Part shown: positions 1 through 10,199 of the stretch, piece by piece
How the letters are laid out: every line of letters begins with the position of its first letter
Numbering within the stretch: the first letter of the stretch is position 1
Assembly (NCBI GenBank): GCA_963966185.1
Contig: CAWZYM010000196.1
Span: 552,380 to 616,379 of the forward strand
Direction: 5' to 3'
DNA length: 64,000 bases
DNA from: Rhabditoides inermis
Lineage: Eukaryota; Nematoda; Chromadorea; Rhabditida; Rhabditidae
Notes under the pieces: generated by a model
Seen by the model: the letters and a program-made list of their open reading frames with translations, nothing else
Told to the model about the DNA's origin: nothing
Databases searched by the model: none
Made by a program: the position numbers and the translations under genes

Positions 1-56
1 GAATAAGGAGGAATCACTGTGTCAGTTTCACTCTAGAGAGCGTAGAGAAGCAGTCC

Positions 57-73
57 GGGAGTTGTGACTTCCC
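57..73. other. Hairpin-forming inverted repeat in the monomer (representative copy)
   Basis: The sequence gggagttgtgacttccc can pair GGGAGT with ACTTCCC around a TGTG loop: six base pairs with one unpaired T on the 3' side. Most monomers keep it. Monomers of the gtccggaaactgtg type change the left arm and keep only a shorter GGAA/TTCC pairing. Whether it forms in DNA or in any transcript is not shown by the sequence. Confidence 0.6.
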
Positions 74-121
74 AGTTCTGCTAATTATGACATTTATGCA
101 AAACTATTTTCTTCCAGATGT

Positions 122-140
122 GTTCGAATCGTGATCGAAC
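122..140. other. Inverted repeat GTTCGA-N7-TCGAAC with a Pol III B-box-like core (representative copy)
   Basis: The 19-bp stretch GTTCGAATCGTGATCGAAC has perfect 6-bp inverted arms (GTTCGA/TCGAAC) around seven bases. Its left part, GTTCGAATC, fits the general B-box pattern GWTCRANNC of type 2 RNA polymerase III promoters on the + strand. It is among the best preserved parts of the monomer, apart from local changes such as gaatagtg, gaattgtg and gatcgtac. The 147-bp monomers change the first G to C. It may equally be a protein-binding dyad or chance. It is not a canonical CENP-B box. Confidence 0.5.
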
Positions 141-1572
141 TAGATCAGAGAAATAACAGAATAAGGAGGAATCACTGTGTCAGTTCCACTCTAGAGAGCG
201 TAGAGAAGCAGTCCGGGAGTTGTGACTTCCCAGTTCTGCTAATTATGACATTTATGCAAAACTATTTTCTTCCAGATGTGTTCGAATCGTGATCGAACTA
301 GATCAGAGAAAAAACAGAATAAGGAGGAATCACTGTGTCAGTTTCACTCTAGAGAGCGTAGAGAAGCAGTCCGGGAGTTGTGACTTCCCAGTTCTGCTAA
401 TTATGACATTTATGCAAAACTATTTTCTTCCAGATGTGTTCGAATCGTGATCGAACTAGATCAGAGAAATAACAGAATAAGGAGGAATCACTGTGTCAGT
501 TCCACTCTAGAGAGCGTAGAGAAGCAGTGCGGGAGTTGCGACTTCCCAGTTCTGCTAATTATGGCATTTATGCAAAAGTATTTTCTTCCAAACGTGTTCG
601 AATCGTGATCGAACTAGATCAGAGAAATAACAGAACAAGGAGGAATCACTGTGTCAGTTTCACTCTAGAGAGCGTAGAGAAGCAGTCCGGGAGTTGTGAC
701 TTCCCAGTTCTGCTAATTATGGCATTTATGCAAAACTATTTTCTTCCAAATGTGTTCGAATCGTGATCGAACTAGATCAGAGAAATAACAGAATAAGGAG
801 GAATCACTGTGTCAGTTCCACTCTAGAGAGCGTAGAGAAGCAGTCCGGGAGTTGTGACTTCTCAGTTCTGCTAATTATTGCATTTATGCAAAACTATTTT
901 CTTCCAGATGTGTTCGAATCGTGACCGAACTAGACCAGAGAAATAACAGAATAAGGAGGAATCACTGTGTCAGTTCCACTCTAGAGAGCGTAGAGAAGCA
1001 GTCCGGGAGTTGTGACTTCTCAGTTCTGCTAATTATTGCATTTATGCAAAAATATTTTCTTCCAGATGTGTTCGAATCGTGATCGAACTAGATCAGAGAA
1101 ATAACAGAATAAGGAGGAATCACTGTGTCAGTTCCACTCTAGAGAGCGTAGAGAAGCAGTCCGGGAGTTGTGACTTCCCAGTTCTGCTAATTATGGCATT
1201 TATGCAAAACTATTTTCTTCCAAATGTGTTCGAATCGTGATCGAACTAGATCAGAGAAATAACAGAATAAGGAGGAATCACTGTGTCAGTTCCACTCTAG
1301 AGAGCGTAGAGAAGCAGTCCGGGAGTTGTGACTTCCCAGTTCTGCTAATTATAACATTTATGCAAAAAATATTTTCTTCCAGATGTGTTCGAATCGTGAT
1401 CGAACTAGATCAGAGAAATAACAGAATAAGGAGGAATCACTGTGTCAGTTCCACTCTAGAGAGCGTAGAGAAGCAGTCCGGGAGTTGTGACTTCCCAGTT
1501 CTGCTAATTATGACATTTATGCAAAACTAATTTCTTCCAGATGTGTTCGAATCGTGATCGAACTAGATCAGA

Positions 1573-3140
1573 GAATTAACAGAATAAGAAGGAATCACTG
1601 TGTCAGTTTCACTGTAGAGAGCGTAGAGAAGCAGTCCGGGAGTTGTGACTTCCCAGTTCTGCTAATTATGACATTTATGCAAAACTAATTTCTTCCAGAT
1701 GTGTTCGAATCGTGATCGAACTAGATCAGAGAATTAACAGAATAAGAAGGAATCACTGTGTCAGTTCCACTCTAGAGAGCGTAGAGAAGCAGTCCGGGAG
1801 TTGTGACTTCTCAGTTCTGCTAATTTTGGCATTTATGCAAAACTATTTTCTTCCAGATGTGTTCGAATCGTGATCGAACTAGATCAGAGAATTAACAGAA
1901 TAAGAAGGAATCACTGTGTCAGTTTCACTGTAGAGAGCGTAGAGAAGCAGTCCGGGAGTTGTGACTTCTCAGTTCTGCTAATTTTGGCATTTATGCAAAA
2001 CTATTTTCTTCCAGATGTGTTCGAATCGTGATCGAACTAGATCAGAGAATTAACAGAATAAGAAGGAATCACTGTGTCAGTTTCACTGTAGAGAGCGTAG
2101 AGAAGCAGTCCGGGAGTTGTGACTTCCCAGTTCTGCTAATTATGGCATTTATGCAAAACTATTTTCTTTCAGATGTGTTCGAATCGTGATTGAACTAGAT
2201 CAGAGAATTAACAGAATAAGGAGGAATCACTGTGTCAGTTCCACTCTAGAGAGCGTAGAGAAGCAGTCCGGGAGATGTGATTTCCCAGTTCTGCTAATTA
2301 TGGCATTTATGCAAAACTATTTTCTTCCAGATGTGTTCGAATCGTGATCGAACTAGATCAGAGAATTAACAGAATAAGAAAGAATCACTGTGTCAGTTCC
2401 ACTCTAGAAAGCGTAGAAAAGCTGTCCGGACACTGTGGCTTCCCAGTTCTGCTAATTATGGCATTTACGCAAAACTATTTTCTTCCAGATGTGTTCGAAT
2501 CGTGATCGAACTAGATCAGAGAATTAACAGAACAAGAAGGAATCACTGTGTCAGTTTCACTTTAGAGAGCGTAGAAAAGCTGTCCGGAAACTGTGACTTA
2601 CCAGTTCTGCTAATTTTGGCATTTATGCAAAACTATTTTCTTCCAAATGTGTTCGAATCGTGATCGAACTAGATCAGAGAATTAACAGAATAAGAAGGAA
2701 TCACTGTGTCAGTTCCACTCTAGAGAGCGTCGAAAAGCTGTCCGGGAGTTGTGACTTCCCAGTTCTGCTAATTATGACATTTATGCAAAACTATTTTCTT
2801 CCAGATGTGTTCGAATCGTGATTGAACTAGATCAGAGAATTAACAGAATAAGGAGGAATCACTGTGTCAGTTCCACTCTAGAGAGCGTAGAAAAGCAGTC
2901 CGGGAACTGTTGCTTCCCAGTTCTGCTAATTATGGCATTTATGCAAAACTATTTTCTTCCAGATGTGTTCGAATCGTGATCGAACTAGATCAGAGAATTA
3001 ACAGAATAAGAAAGAATCACTGTGTCAGTTCCACTCCAGAGAGCGTAGAAAAGCAGTCCGGGAACTGTTGCTTCCCAGTTCTGCTAATTATGGCATTTAT
3101 GCAAAACTATTTTCTTCCAAATGTGTTCGAATCGTGATCG
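1573..3140. repeat. Array segment 2: attaac-linker monomers
   Basis: The linker changes to agagaattaacagaataagaagg from 1,573. Several copies carry ttcactgtagagagc, aattttggcattt, or gaaaagctgtccgg followed by an aactgtg or cactgtgg variant. This subfamily also supplies scattered copies further right (9.2, 14.3, 43.4, 44.7, 52.1, 56.9 and 61.9 kb). It is therefore older than, or exchanged into, those blocks. Confidence 0.75.
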
Positions 3141-3161
3141 AACTAGATAAGATAAATAACA

Positions 3162-3455
3162 GAATAAGGAGGAATCACTGTGTCAGTTCTACTCTAGAGA
3201 GCGTAGAGAAGCAGTCCGGGAGTTGTGACTTCCCAGTTCTGCTAATTATGACATGTATGCAGAACTATTTTCTTCGAATCGTGATCGAACTAGATCAGAG
3301 AATTAACAGAATAAGGAGGAATCACTGTGTCAGTTCCACTCTAGAGAGCGTAGAGAAGCAGTCCGGGAGTTGTGACTTCCCAGTTCTGCTAATTATGACA
3401 TGTATGCAAAACTATTTTCTTCGAATCGTGATCGAACTAGATCAGAGAATTAACA
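3162..3455. repeat. Two adjacent 147-bp monomers
   Basis: Monomer starts at 3,162, 3,309 and 3,456 are exactly 147 bp apart. Both units lack 11 bp between ttttctt and cgaatcg, and both carry tgacatgtatgc where other copies have catttatgc. The missing segment is flanked by direct repeats of TTC in the full-length monomer, as expected for a slippage deletion. Since 147 is a multiple of 3, a reading frame stays open across both. Confidence 0.9.
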
Positions 3456-4086
3456 GAACAAGAAGGAATCACTGTGTCAGTTCCACTTTAGAGAGCGTAG
3501 AAAAGCTGTCCGGAAATTGTGACTTCCCAGTTCTGCTAATTTTGGCATTTATGCAAAAGTATTTTCTTCCAAATGTGTTCGAATCGTGATCGAACTAGAT
3601 CAGAGAATTAACAGAATAAGGAGGAATCACTGTGTCAGTTTCACTCTAGAGACGGTAGAAAAGCTGTCCGGAAACTGTGAATTCCCAGTTCTGCTAATTA
3701 TAACATTTATGCAAAACTATTTTCTTCCAAATGTGTTCGAATCGTGATCGAACTAGATAAGATAAATAACAGAATAAGGAGGAATCACTGTGTCAGTTTC
3801 ACTGTAGAGAGAGTAGAGAAGCTGTCCGGAAACTGTGAATTCCCAGTTCTGCTAATTATAACATTTATGCAAAAATATTTTCTTCCAGATGTGTTCGAAT
3901 CGTGATCGAACTAGATCAGAGAAATAACAGAATAAGGAGGAATCACTGTGTCAGTTTCACTGTAGAGAGAGTAGAGAAGCTGTCCGGAAACTGTGACTTC
4001 CCAGTTCTGCTAATTTTGGCATTTATGCAAAACTATTTTCTTCCAAATGTGTTCGAATCGTGATCGAACTAGTAAGATAAATAACA

Positions 4087-4380
4087 GAATAAGGAGGAAT
4101 CACTGTGTCAGTTCTACTCTAGAGAGCGTAGAGAAGCAGTCCGGGAGTTGTGACTTCCCAGTTCTGCTAATTATGACATGTATGCAGAACTATTTTCTTC
4201 GAATCGTGATCGAACTAGATCAGAGAATTAACAGAATAAGGAGGAATCACTGTGTCAGTTCCACTCTAGAGAGCGTAGAGAAGCAGTCCGGGAGTTGTGA
4301 CTTCCCAGTTCTGCTAATTATGACATGTATGCAAAACTATTTTCTTCGAATCGTGATCGAACTAGATCAGAGAATTAACA
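4087..4380. repeat. Second pair of 147-bp monomers
   Basis: Monomer starts at 4,087, 4,234 and 4,381 are 147 bp apart, with the same 11-bp deletion and the same linked catgtatgc change. This pair is part of the six-monomer duplication that copies 3.15-4.03 kb to 4.07-4.96 kb. The linker just before it has also lost one base (ctagtaagataa instead of ctagataagataa). Confidence 0.9.
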
Positions 4381-7066
4381 GAACAAGAAGGAATCACTGT
4401 GTCAGTTCCACTTTAGAGAGCGTAGAAAAGCTGTCCGGAAATTGTGACTTCCCAGTTCTGCTAATTTTGGCATTTATGCAAAAGTATTTTCTTCCAAATG
4501 TGTTCGAATCGTGATCGAACTAGATCAGAGAATTAACAGAATAAGGAGGAATCACTGTGTCAGTTTCACTCTAGAGACGGTAGAAAAGCTGTCCGGAAAC
4601 TGTGAATTCCCAGTTCTGCTAATTATAACATTTATGCAAAACTATTTTCTTCCAAATGTGTTCGAATCGTGATCGAACTAGATAAGATAAATAACAGAAT
4701 AAGGAGGAATCACTGTGTCAGTTTCACTGTAGAGAGAGTAGAGAAGCTGTCCGGAAACTGTGAATTCCCAGTTCTGCTAATTATAACATTTATGCAAAAA
4801 TATTTTCTTCCAGATGTGTTCGAATCGTGATCGAACTAGATCAGAGAAATAACAGAATAAGGAGGAATCACTGTGTCAGTTTCACTGTAGAGAGAGTAGA
4901 GAAGCTGTCCGGAAACTGTGACTTCCCAGTTCTGCTAATTTTGGCATTTATGCAAAAGTATTTTCTTCCAAACGTGTTCGAATCGTGATCGAACTAGATC
5001 AGAGAAATAACAGAATAAGGAGGAATCACTGTGTCAGTTCCACTCTAGAGAGCGTAGAGAAGCAGTCCGGGAGTTGTGACTTCCCAGTTCTGCTAATTAT
5101 GGCATTTATGCAAAAATATTTTCTTCCAGATGTGTTCGAATCGTGATCGAACTAGATCAGAGAAATGATAAAATAAGGAGGAATCACTGTGTCAGTTCCA
5201 CTCTAGAGAGCGTAGAGAAGCAGTCCGGGAGTTGTGACTTCCCAGTTCTGCTAATTATGACATTTATGCAAAACTATTTTCTTCCAAATGTGTTCGAATC
5301 GTGATCGAACTAGATAAGATAAATAACAGAATAAGGAGGAATCACTGTGTCAGTTTCACTGTAGAAAGAGTAGAGAAGCTGTCCGGAAACTGTGAATTCA
5401 CAGTTCTGCTAATTATAACATTTATGCAAAAATATTTTCTTCCATATGTGTTCGAATCGTGATCGAACCAGATCAGAGAAATAACAGAATAAGGAGGAAT
5501 CACTGTGTCAGTTCCACTCTAGAGAGCGTAGAAAAGCAGTCCGGGAGTTGTGACTTCCCAGTTCTGCTAATTATGGCATTTATGCAAAACTATTTTCTTC
5601 CAAATGTGCTCGAATCGTGATCGAACTAGATAAGATAAATAACAGAATAAGGAGGAATCACTGTGTCAGTTTCACTGTAGAAAGAGTAGAGAAGCTGTCC
5701 GGAAACTGTGAATTCCCAGTTCTGCTAATTATAACATTTATGCAAAAATATTTTCTTCCAGATGTGTTCGAATCGTGATCGAACCAGATCAGAGAAATAA
5801 CAGAATAAGGAGGAATCACTGTGTCAGTTCCACTCTAGAGAGCGTAGAAAAGCAGTCCGGGAGTTGTGACTTCCCAGTTCTGCTAATTATGGCATTTATG
5901 CAAAACTATTTTCTTCCAGATGTGTTCGAATCGTGATCGAACTAGATCAGAGAAATAACAGAATAAGGAGGAATCACTGTGTCAGTTTCACTGTAGAGAG
6001 AGTAGAGAAGCTGTCCGGAAACTGTGACTTCCCAGTTCTGCTAATTTTGGCATTTATGCAAAACTATTTTCTTCCAAACGTGTTCGAATCGTGATCGAAC
6101 TAGATCAGAGAAATAACAGAATAAGGAGGAATCACTGTGTCAGTTCCACTCTAGAGAGCGTAGAGAAGCAGTCCGGGAGTTGTGACTTCCCAGATCTGCT
6201 AATTATGACATTTATGCAAAACTATTTTCTTCCAAATGTGTTCGAATCGTGATCGAACTAGATAAGATAAATAACAGAATAAGGAGGAATCACTGTGTCA
6301 GTTTCACTGTAGAGAGAGTAGAGAAGCTGTCCGGAAACTGTGAATTCCCAGTTCTGCTAATTATAACATTTATGCAAAAATATTTTCTTCCAGATGTGTT
6401 CGAATCGTGATCGAACTAGATCAGAGAAATAACAGAATAAGGAGGAATCACTGTGTCAGTTTCACTGTAGAGAGATTAGAGAAGCTGTCCGGAAACTGTG
6501 ACTTCCCAGTTCTGCTAATTTTGGCATTTATGCAAAAGTATTTTCTTCCAAACGTGTTCGAATCGTGATCGAACTAGATCAGAGAAATAACAGAATAAGG
6601 AGGAATCTTTGTGTCAGTTTCACTCTAGAGAGCGTAGAGAAGCAGTCCGGGAGTTGTGACTTCCCAGTTCTGCTAATTATGGCATTTTTGCAAAAATATT
6701 TTCTTCCAGATGTGTTCGAATCGTGATCGAACTAGATCAGAGAAATAACAAAATAAGGAGGAATCACTGTGTCAGTTCCACTCTAGAGAGCGTAGAAAAG
6801 CAGTCCGGGAGTTGTGACTTCCCAGTTCTGCTAATTATGGCATTTATGCAAAACTATTTTCTTCCAAATGTGTTCGAATCGTGATCGAACTAGATAAGAT
6901 AAATAACAGAATAAGGAGGAATCACTGTGTCAGTTCTACTCTAGAGAGCGTAGAGAAGCAGTCCGAGAGTTGTGACTTCCCAGTTCTGCTAATTATGACA
7001 TTTATGCAAAACTATTTTCTTCCAGATGTGTTCGAATCGTGATTGAACTAGATCAGAGAATTAACA

Positions 7067-7213
7067 GAATAAGGAGGAATCACTGTGTCAGTTCCACTCT
7101 AGAGAGCGTAGAGAAGCAGTCCGGGAGTTGTGACTTCCCAGTTCTGCTAATTATGACATGTATGCAAAACTATTTTCTTCGAATCGTGATCGAACTAGAT
7201 CAGAGAATTAACA
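7067..7213. repeat. Single 147-bp monomer
   Basis: Monomer starts at 7,067 and 7,214 are 147 bp apart. It has the same 11-bp deletion and catgtatgc marker as the copies near 3.2 and 4.1 kb, so it very likely derives from the same event by unequal exchange. Confidence 0.9.
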
Positions 7214-9898
7214 GAACAAGAAGGAATCACTGTGTCAGTTCCACTTTAGAGAGCGTAGAGAAGCAGTCCGGGAGTTGTGACTTCCCAGTTCTGCTAATTA
7301 TGACATTTATGCAAAACTATTTTCTTCCAAATGTGTTCGAATCGTGATCGAACTAGATAAGATAAATAACAGAATAAGGAGGAATCACTGTGTCAGTTTC
7401 ACTGTAGAAAGAGTAGAGAAGCTGTCCGGAAACTGTGAATTCACAGTTCTGCTAATTATAACATTTATGCAAAAATATTTTCTTCCATATGTGTTCGAAT
7501 CGTGATCGAACCAGATCAGAGAAATAACAGAATAAGGAGGAGTCACTGTGTCAGTTCCACTCTAGAGAGCGTAGAAAAGCAGTCCGGGAGTTGTGACTTC
7601 CCAGTTCTGCTAATTATGGCATTTATGCAAAACTATTTTCTTCCAAATGTGTTCGAATCGTGATCGAACTAGATAAGATAAATAACAGAATAAGGAGGAA
7701 TCACTGTGTCAGTTTCACTGTAGAAAGAGTAGAGAAGCTGTCCGGAAACTGTGAATTCCCAGTTCTGCTAATTATAACATTTATGCAAAAATATTTTCTT
7801 CCAGATGTGTTCGAATCGTGATCGAACCAGATCAGAGAAATAACAGAATAAGGAGGAATCACTGTGTCAGTTTCACTGTAGAGAGAGTAGAGAAGCTGTC
7901 CGGAAACTGTGACTTCCCAGTTCTGCTAATTTTGGCATTTATGCAAAAGTATTTTCTTCCAAACGTGTTCGAATCGTGATCGAACTAGATCAGAGAAATA
8001 ACAGAATAAGGAGGAATCACTGTGTCAGTTCCACTCTAGAGAGCGTAGAGAAGCAGTCCGGGAGTTGTGACTTCCCAGATCTGCTAATTATGACATTTAT
8101 GCAAAACTATTTTCTTCCAAATGTGTTCGAATCGTGATCGAACTAGATAAGATAAATAACAGAATAAGGAGGAATCACTGTGTCAGTTTCACTGTAGAGA
8201 GAGTAGAGAAGCTGTCCGGAAACTGTGAATTCCCAGTTCTGCTAATTATAACATTTATGCAAAAATATTTTCTTCCAAATGTGTTCGAATCGTGATCGAA
8301 CTAGATAAGATAAATAACAGAATAAGGAGGAATCACTGTGTCAGTTTCACTGTAGAAAGAGTAGAGAAGCTGTCCGGAAACTGTGAATTCCCAGTTCTGC
8401 TAATTATAACATTTATGCAAAAATATTTTCTTCCAGATGTGTTCGAATCGTGATCGAACCAGATCAGAGAAATAACAGAATAAGGAGGAATCACTGTGTC
8501 AGTTCCACTCTAGAGAGCGTAGAAAAGCAGTCCGGGAGTTGTGACTTCCCAGTTCTGCTAATTTTGGCATTTATGCAAAAGTATTTTCTTCCAAACGTGT
8601 TCGAATCGTGATCGAACTAGATAAGATAAATAACAGAATAAGGAGGAATCACTGTGTCAGTTTCACTGTAGAGAAAGTAGAGAAGCTGTCCGGGAGTTGT
8701 GACTTTCCAGTTCTGCTAATTATGGCATTTATGCAAAAGTATTTTCTTCCAGATGTGTTCGAATTGTGATCGAACTAGATAAGAGAAATAACAGAATAAG
8801 AAGGAATCACTGTGTCAGTTTCATTCTAGAAAGCGTAGAGAAGCAGTCCGGGAGATGTGACTTACCAGTTCTGCTAATTATGACATTTATGCAAACTATT
8901 TTCTTCCAGACGTGTTCGAATTGTAATCGAACTAAATCAGAGAAATAACAGAATAAGGAGGAATCACTGTGTCAGTTCCACTCTAGAGAACGTAGAGAGG
9001 CAGTCCGGGAGTTGTGACTTCCCAGTTCTGCTAATTATGACATTTATGCAAAACTATTTTCTTCCAGACGTGTTCGAATTGTAATCGAACTAAATCAGAG
9101 AAATAACAGAATAAGGAGGAATCACTGTGTCAGTTCCACTCTAGAGAACGTAGAGAGGCAGTCCGGTAGTTGTGACTTCCCAGTTCTGCTAATTAGGACA
9201 TTTATGCAAAACTATATCCTTCCAGATGTGTTCGAATCGTGATCGAACTAGATCAGAGAATTAACAGAACAAGAAGGAATCACTGTGTCAGTTTCACTTT
9301 AGAGAGCGTAGAAAAGCTGTCCGGAAACTGTGACTTCCCAGTTCTGCTAATTATGGCATTTATGCAAAACTATTTTCTTCCAGATGTGTTCGAATCGTGA
9401 TCGAACTAGATCAGAGAAATAACAGAATAAGGAGGAATCACTGTGTCAGTTTCACTCTAGAGAGCGTAGAGAAGCAGTCCGGGAGTTGTGACTTCCCAGT
9501 TCTGCTAATTATGGCATTTATGCAAAAATATTTTCTTCCAGATGTGTTCGAATCGTGATCGAACTAGATAAGAGAATTAACAGAATAAGGAGGAATCACT
9601 GTGTCAGTTCCACTCTAGAGAGCGTAGAGAAGCAGTGCGGAAGTTGTGACTTCCCAGTTCTGCTAATTATGGCATTTATGCAAAAATATTTTCTTCCAGA
9701 TGTGTTCGAATCGTGATCGAACTAGATCAGAGAAATAACAGAATAAGGAGGAATCACTGTGTCAGTTCCACTCTAGAGAGCGTAGAGAAGCAGTCCGGGA
9801 GTTGTGACTTCCCAGTTCTGCTAATTATGGCATTTATGCAAAACTATTTTCTTCCAGATGTGTTCGAATCGTGATCGAACTAGATAAGATAAATAACA

Positions 9899-10045
9899 GA
9901 ATAAGGAGGAATCACTGTGTCAGTTCTACTCTGGAGAGCGTAGAGAAGCAGTCCGGGAGTTGTGACTTCCCAGTTCTGCTAATTATGACATGTATGCAAA
10001 ACTATTTTCTTCGAATCGTGATCGAACTAGATCAGAGAATTAACA
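9899..10045. repeat. Single 147-bp monomer
   Basis: Monomer starts at 9,899 and 10,046 are 147 bp apart, with the shared deletion and catgtatgc marker. It is followed by the attaacagaacaagaagg monomer that also follows the other short units, so the copied segment is larger than one monomer. Confidence 0.9.
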
Positions 10046-10199
10046 GAACAAGAAGGAATCACTGTGTCAGTTCCACTTTAGAGAGCGTAGAAAAGCTGTC
10101 CGGAAATTGTGACTTCCCAGTTCTGCTAATTTTGGCATTTATGCAAAAGTATTTTCTTCCAAATGTGTTCGAATCGTGATCGAACTAGATCAGAGAATT

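Larger units (their letters stand above)
1..158. repeat. Reference monomer (first copy) and its internal anatomy
   Basis: This copy is close to the consensus and has 36 G and 28 C (40.5% GC). Landmarks: aataaggaggaatcact at 2-18; ctctagagag with a TCTAGA (XbaI) palindrome at 32-37; a GGGA...TCCC hairpin at 57-73; cagttctgctaatta at about 73-87; an AT-rich segment gcaaaactattttcttcc at about 98-115; the inverted repeat GTTCGA...TCGAAC at 122-140; and the linker ctagatcagagaaataaca at about 140-158. Most variable sites: gttTcactc versus gttCcactc, tatGgcatt versus tatGacatt, gcaaaaCtatttt versus gcaaaaAtatttt, and ttccaGatg versus ttccaAatg. The next copy starts at 159. The phase is arbitrary and was chosen because the window begins there. 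Confidence 0.95.
1..1572. repeat. Array segment 1: consensus-like monomers
   Basis: About ten monomers with the linker agaaataacagaataagg (one has aaaaacag near 308). They alternate ttcactctag and ccactctag, and ttatgacattt and ttatggcattt. One gcaaaaaatatttt copy near 1,365 is 159 bp long. That keeps a reading frame open from 1,237 to 1,530, which I regard as non-coding. Confidence 0.8.
3146..4960. repeat. Six-monomer tandem duplication (period 925 bp)
   Basis: The rare cagaactattttcttcg is at 3,260 and again 925 bp later. 925 equals 6 x 158 minus 22 (two 147-bp units) minus 1 (a single-base loss near 4,072). The variant order is the same in both: two short units, attaacagaacaagaagg, gagacggtag with gaattc, and gtagagagagtag. 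The copies separate near 4,030 and 4,950, where one has aaaactatt and the other aaaagtatt followed by aacgtg. Confidence 0.8.

Noticed and set aside
2..29. A Shine-Dalgarno-like aaggagg with a GTG seven bases downstream in each monomer
   Set aside because: The frame from that GTG meets a TAG within the ctctag of the same monomer after five codons. The context is a eukaryotic-type satellite, so this is coincidence.
98..115. Promoter or TATA element in the AT-rich gcaaaa(c/a)tattttc segment
   Set aside because: It repeats in every monomer without an associated gene, and the A form is simply the palindrome aaaatatttt. There is no evidence of a transcription start.
122..130. tRNA genes suggested by GTTCGAATC
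   Set aside because: No acceptor stem, anticodon arm or 72-90 base cloverleaf can be formed around it. Only a B-box-like core is present.
120..140. CENP-B box
   Set aside because: The canonical pattern needs TTCG, four bases, A, two bases, then CGGG. The monomer has TTCGAATCGTGATCG, and the CCGGG near 55-59 has no TTCG at the required distance. The rare gaatcgggatcg variant also has wrong spacing.
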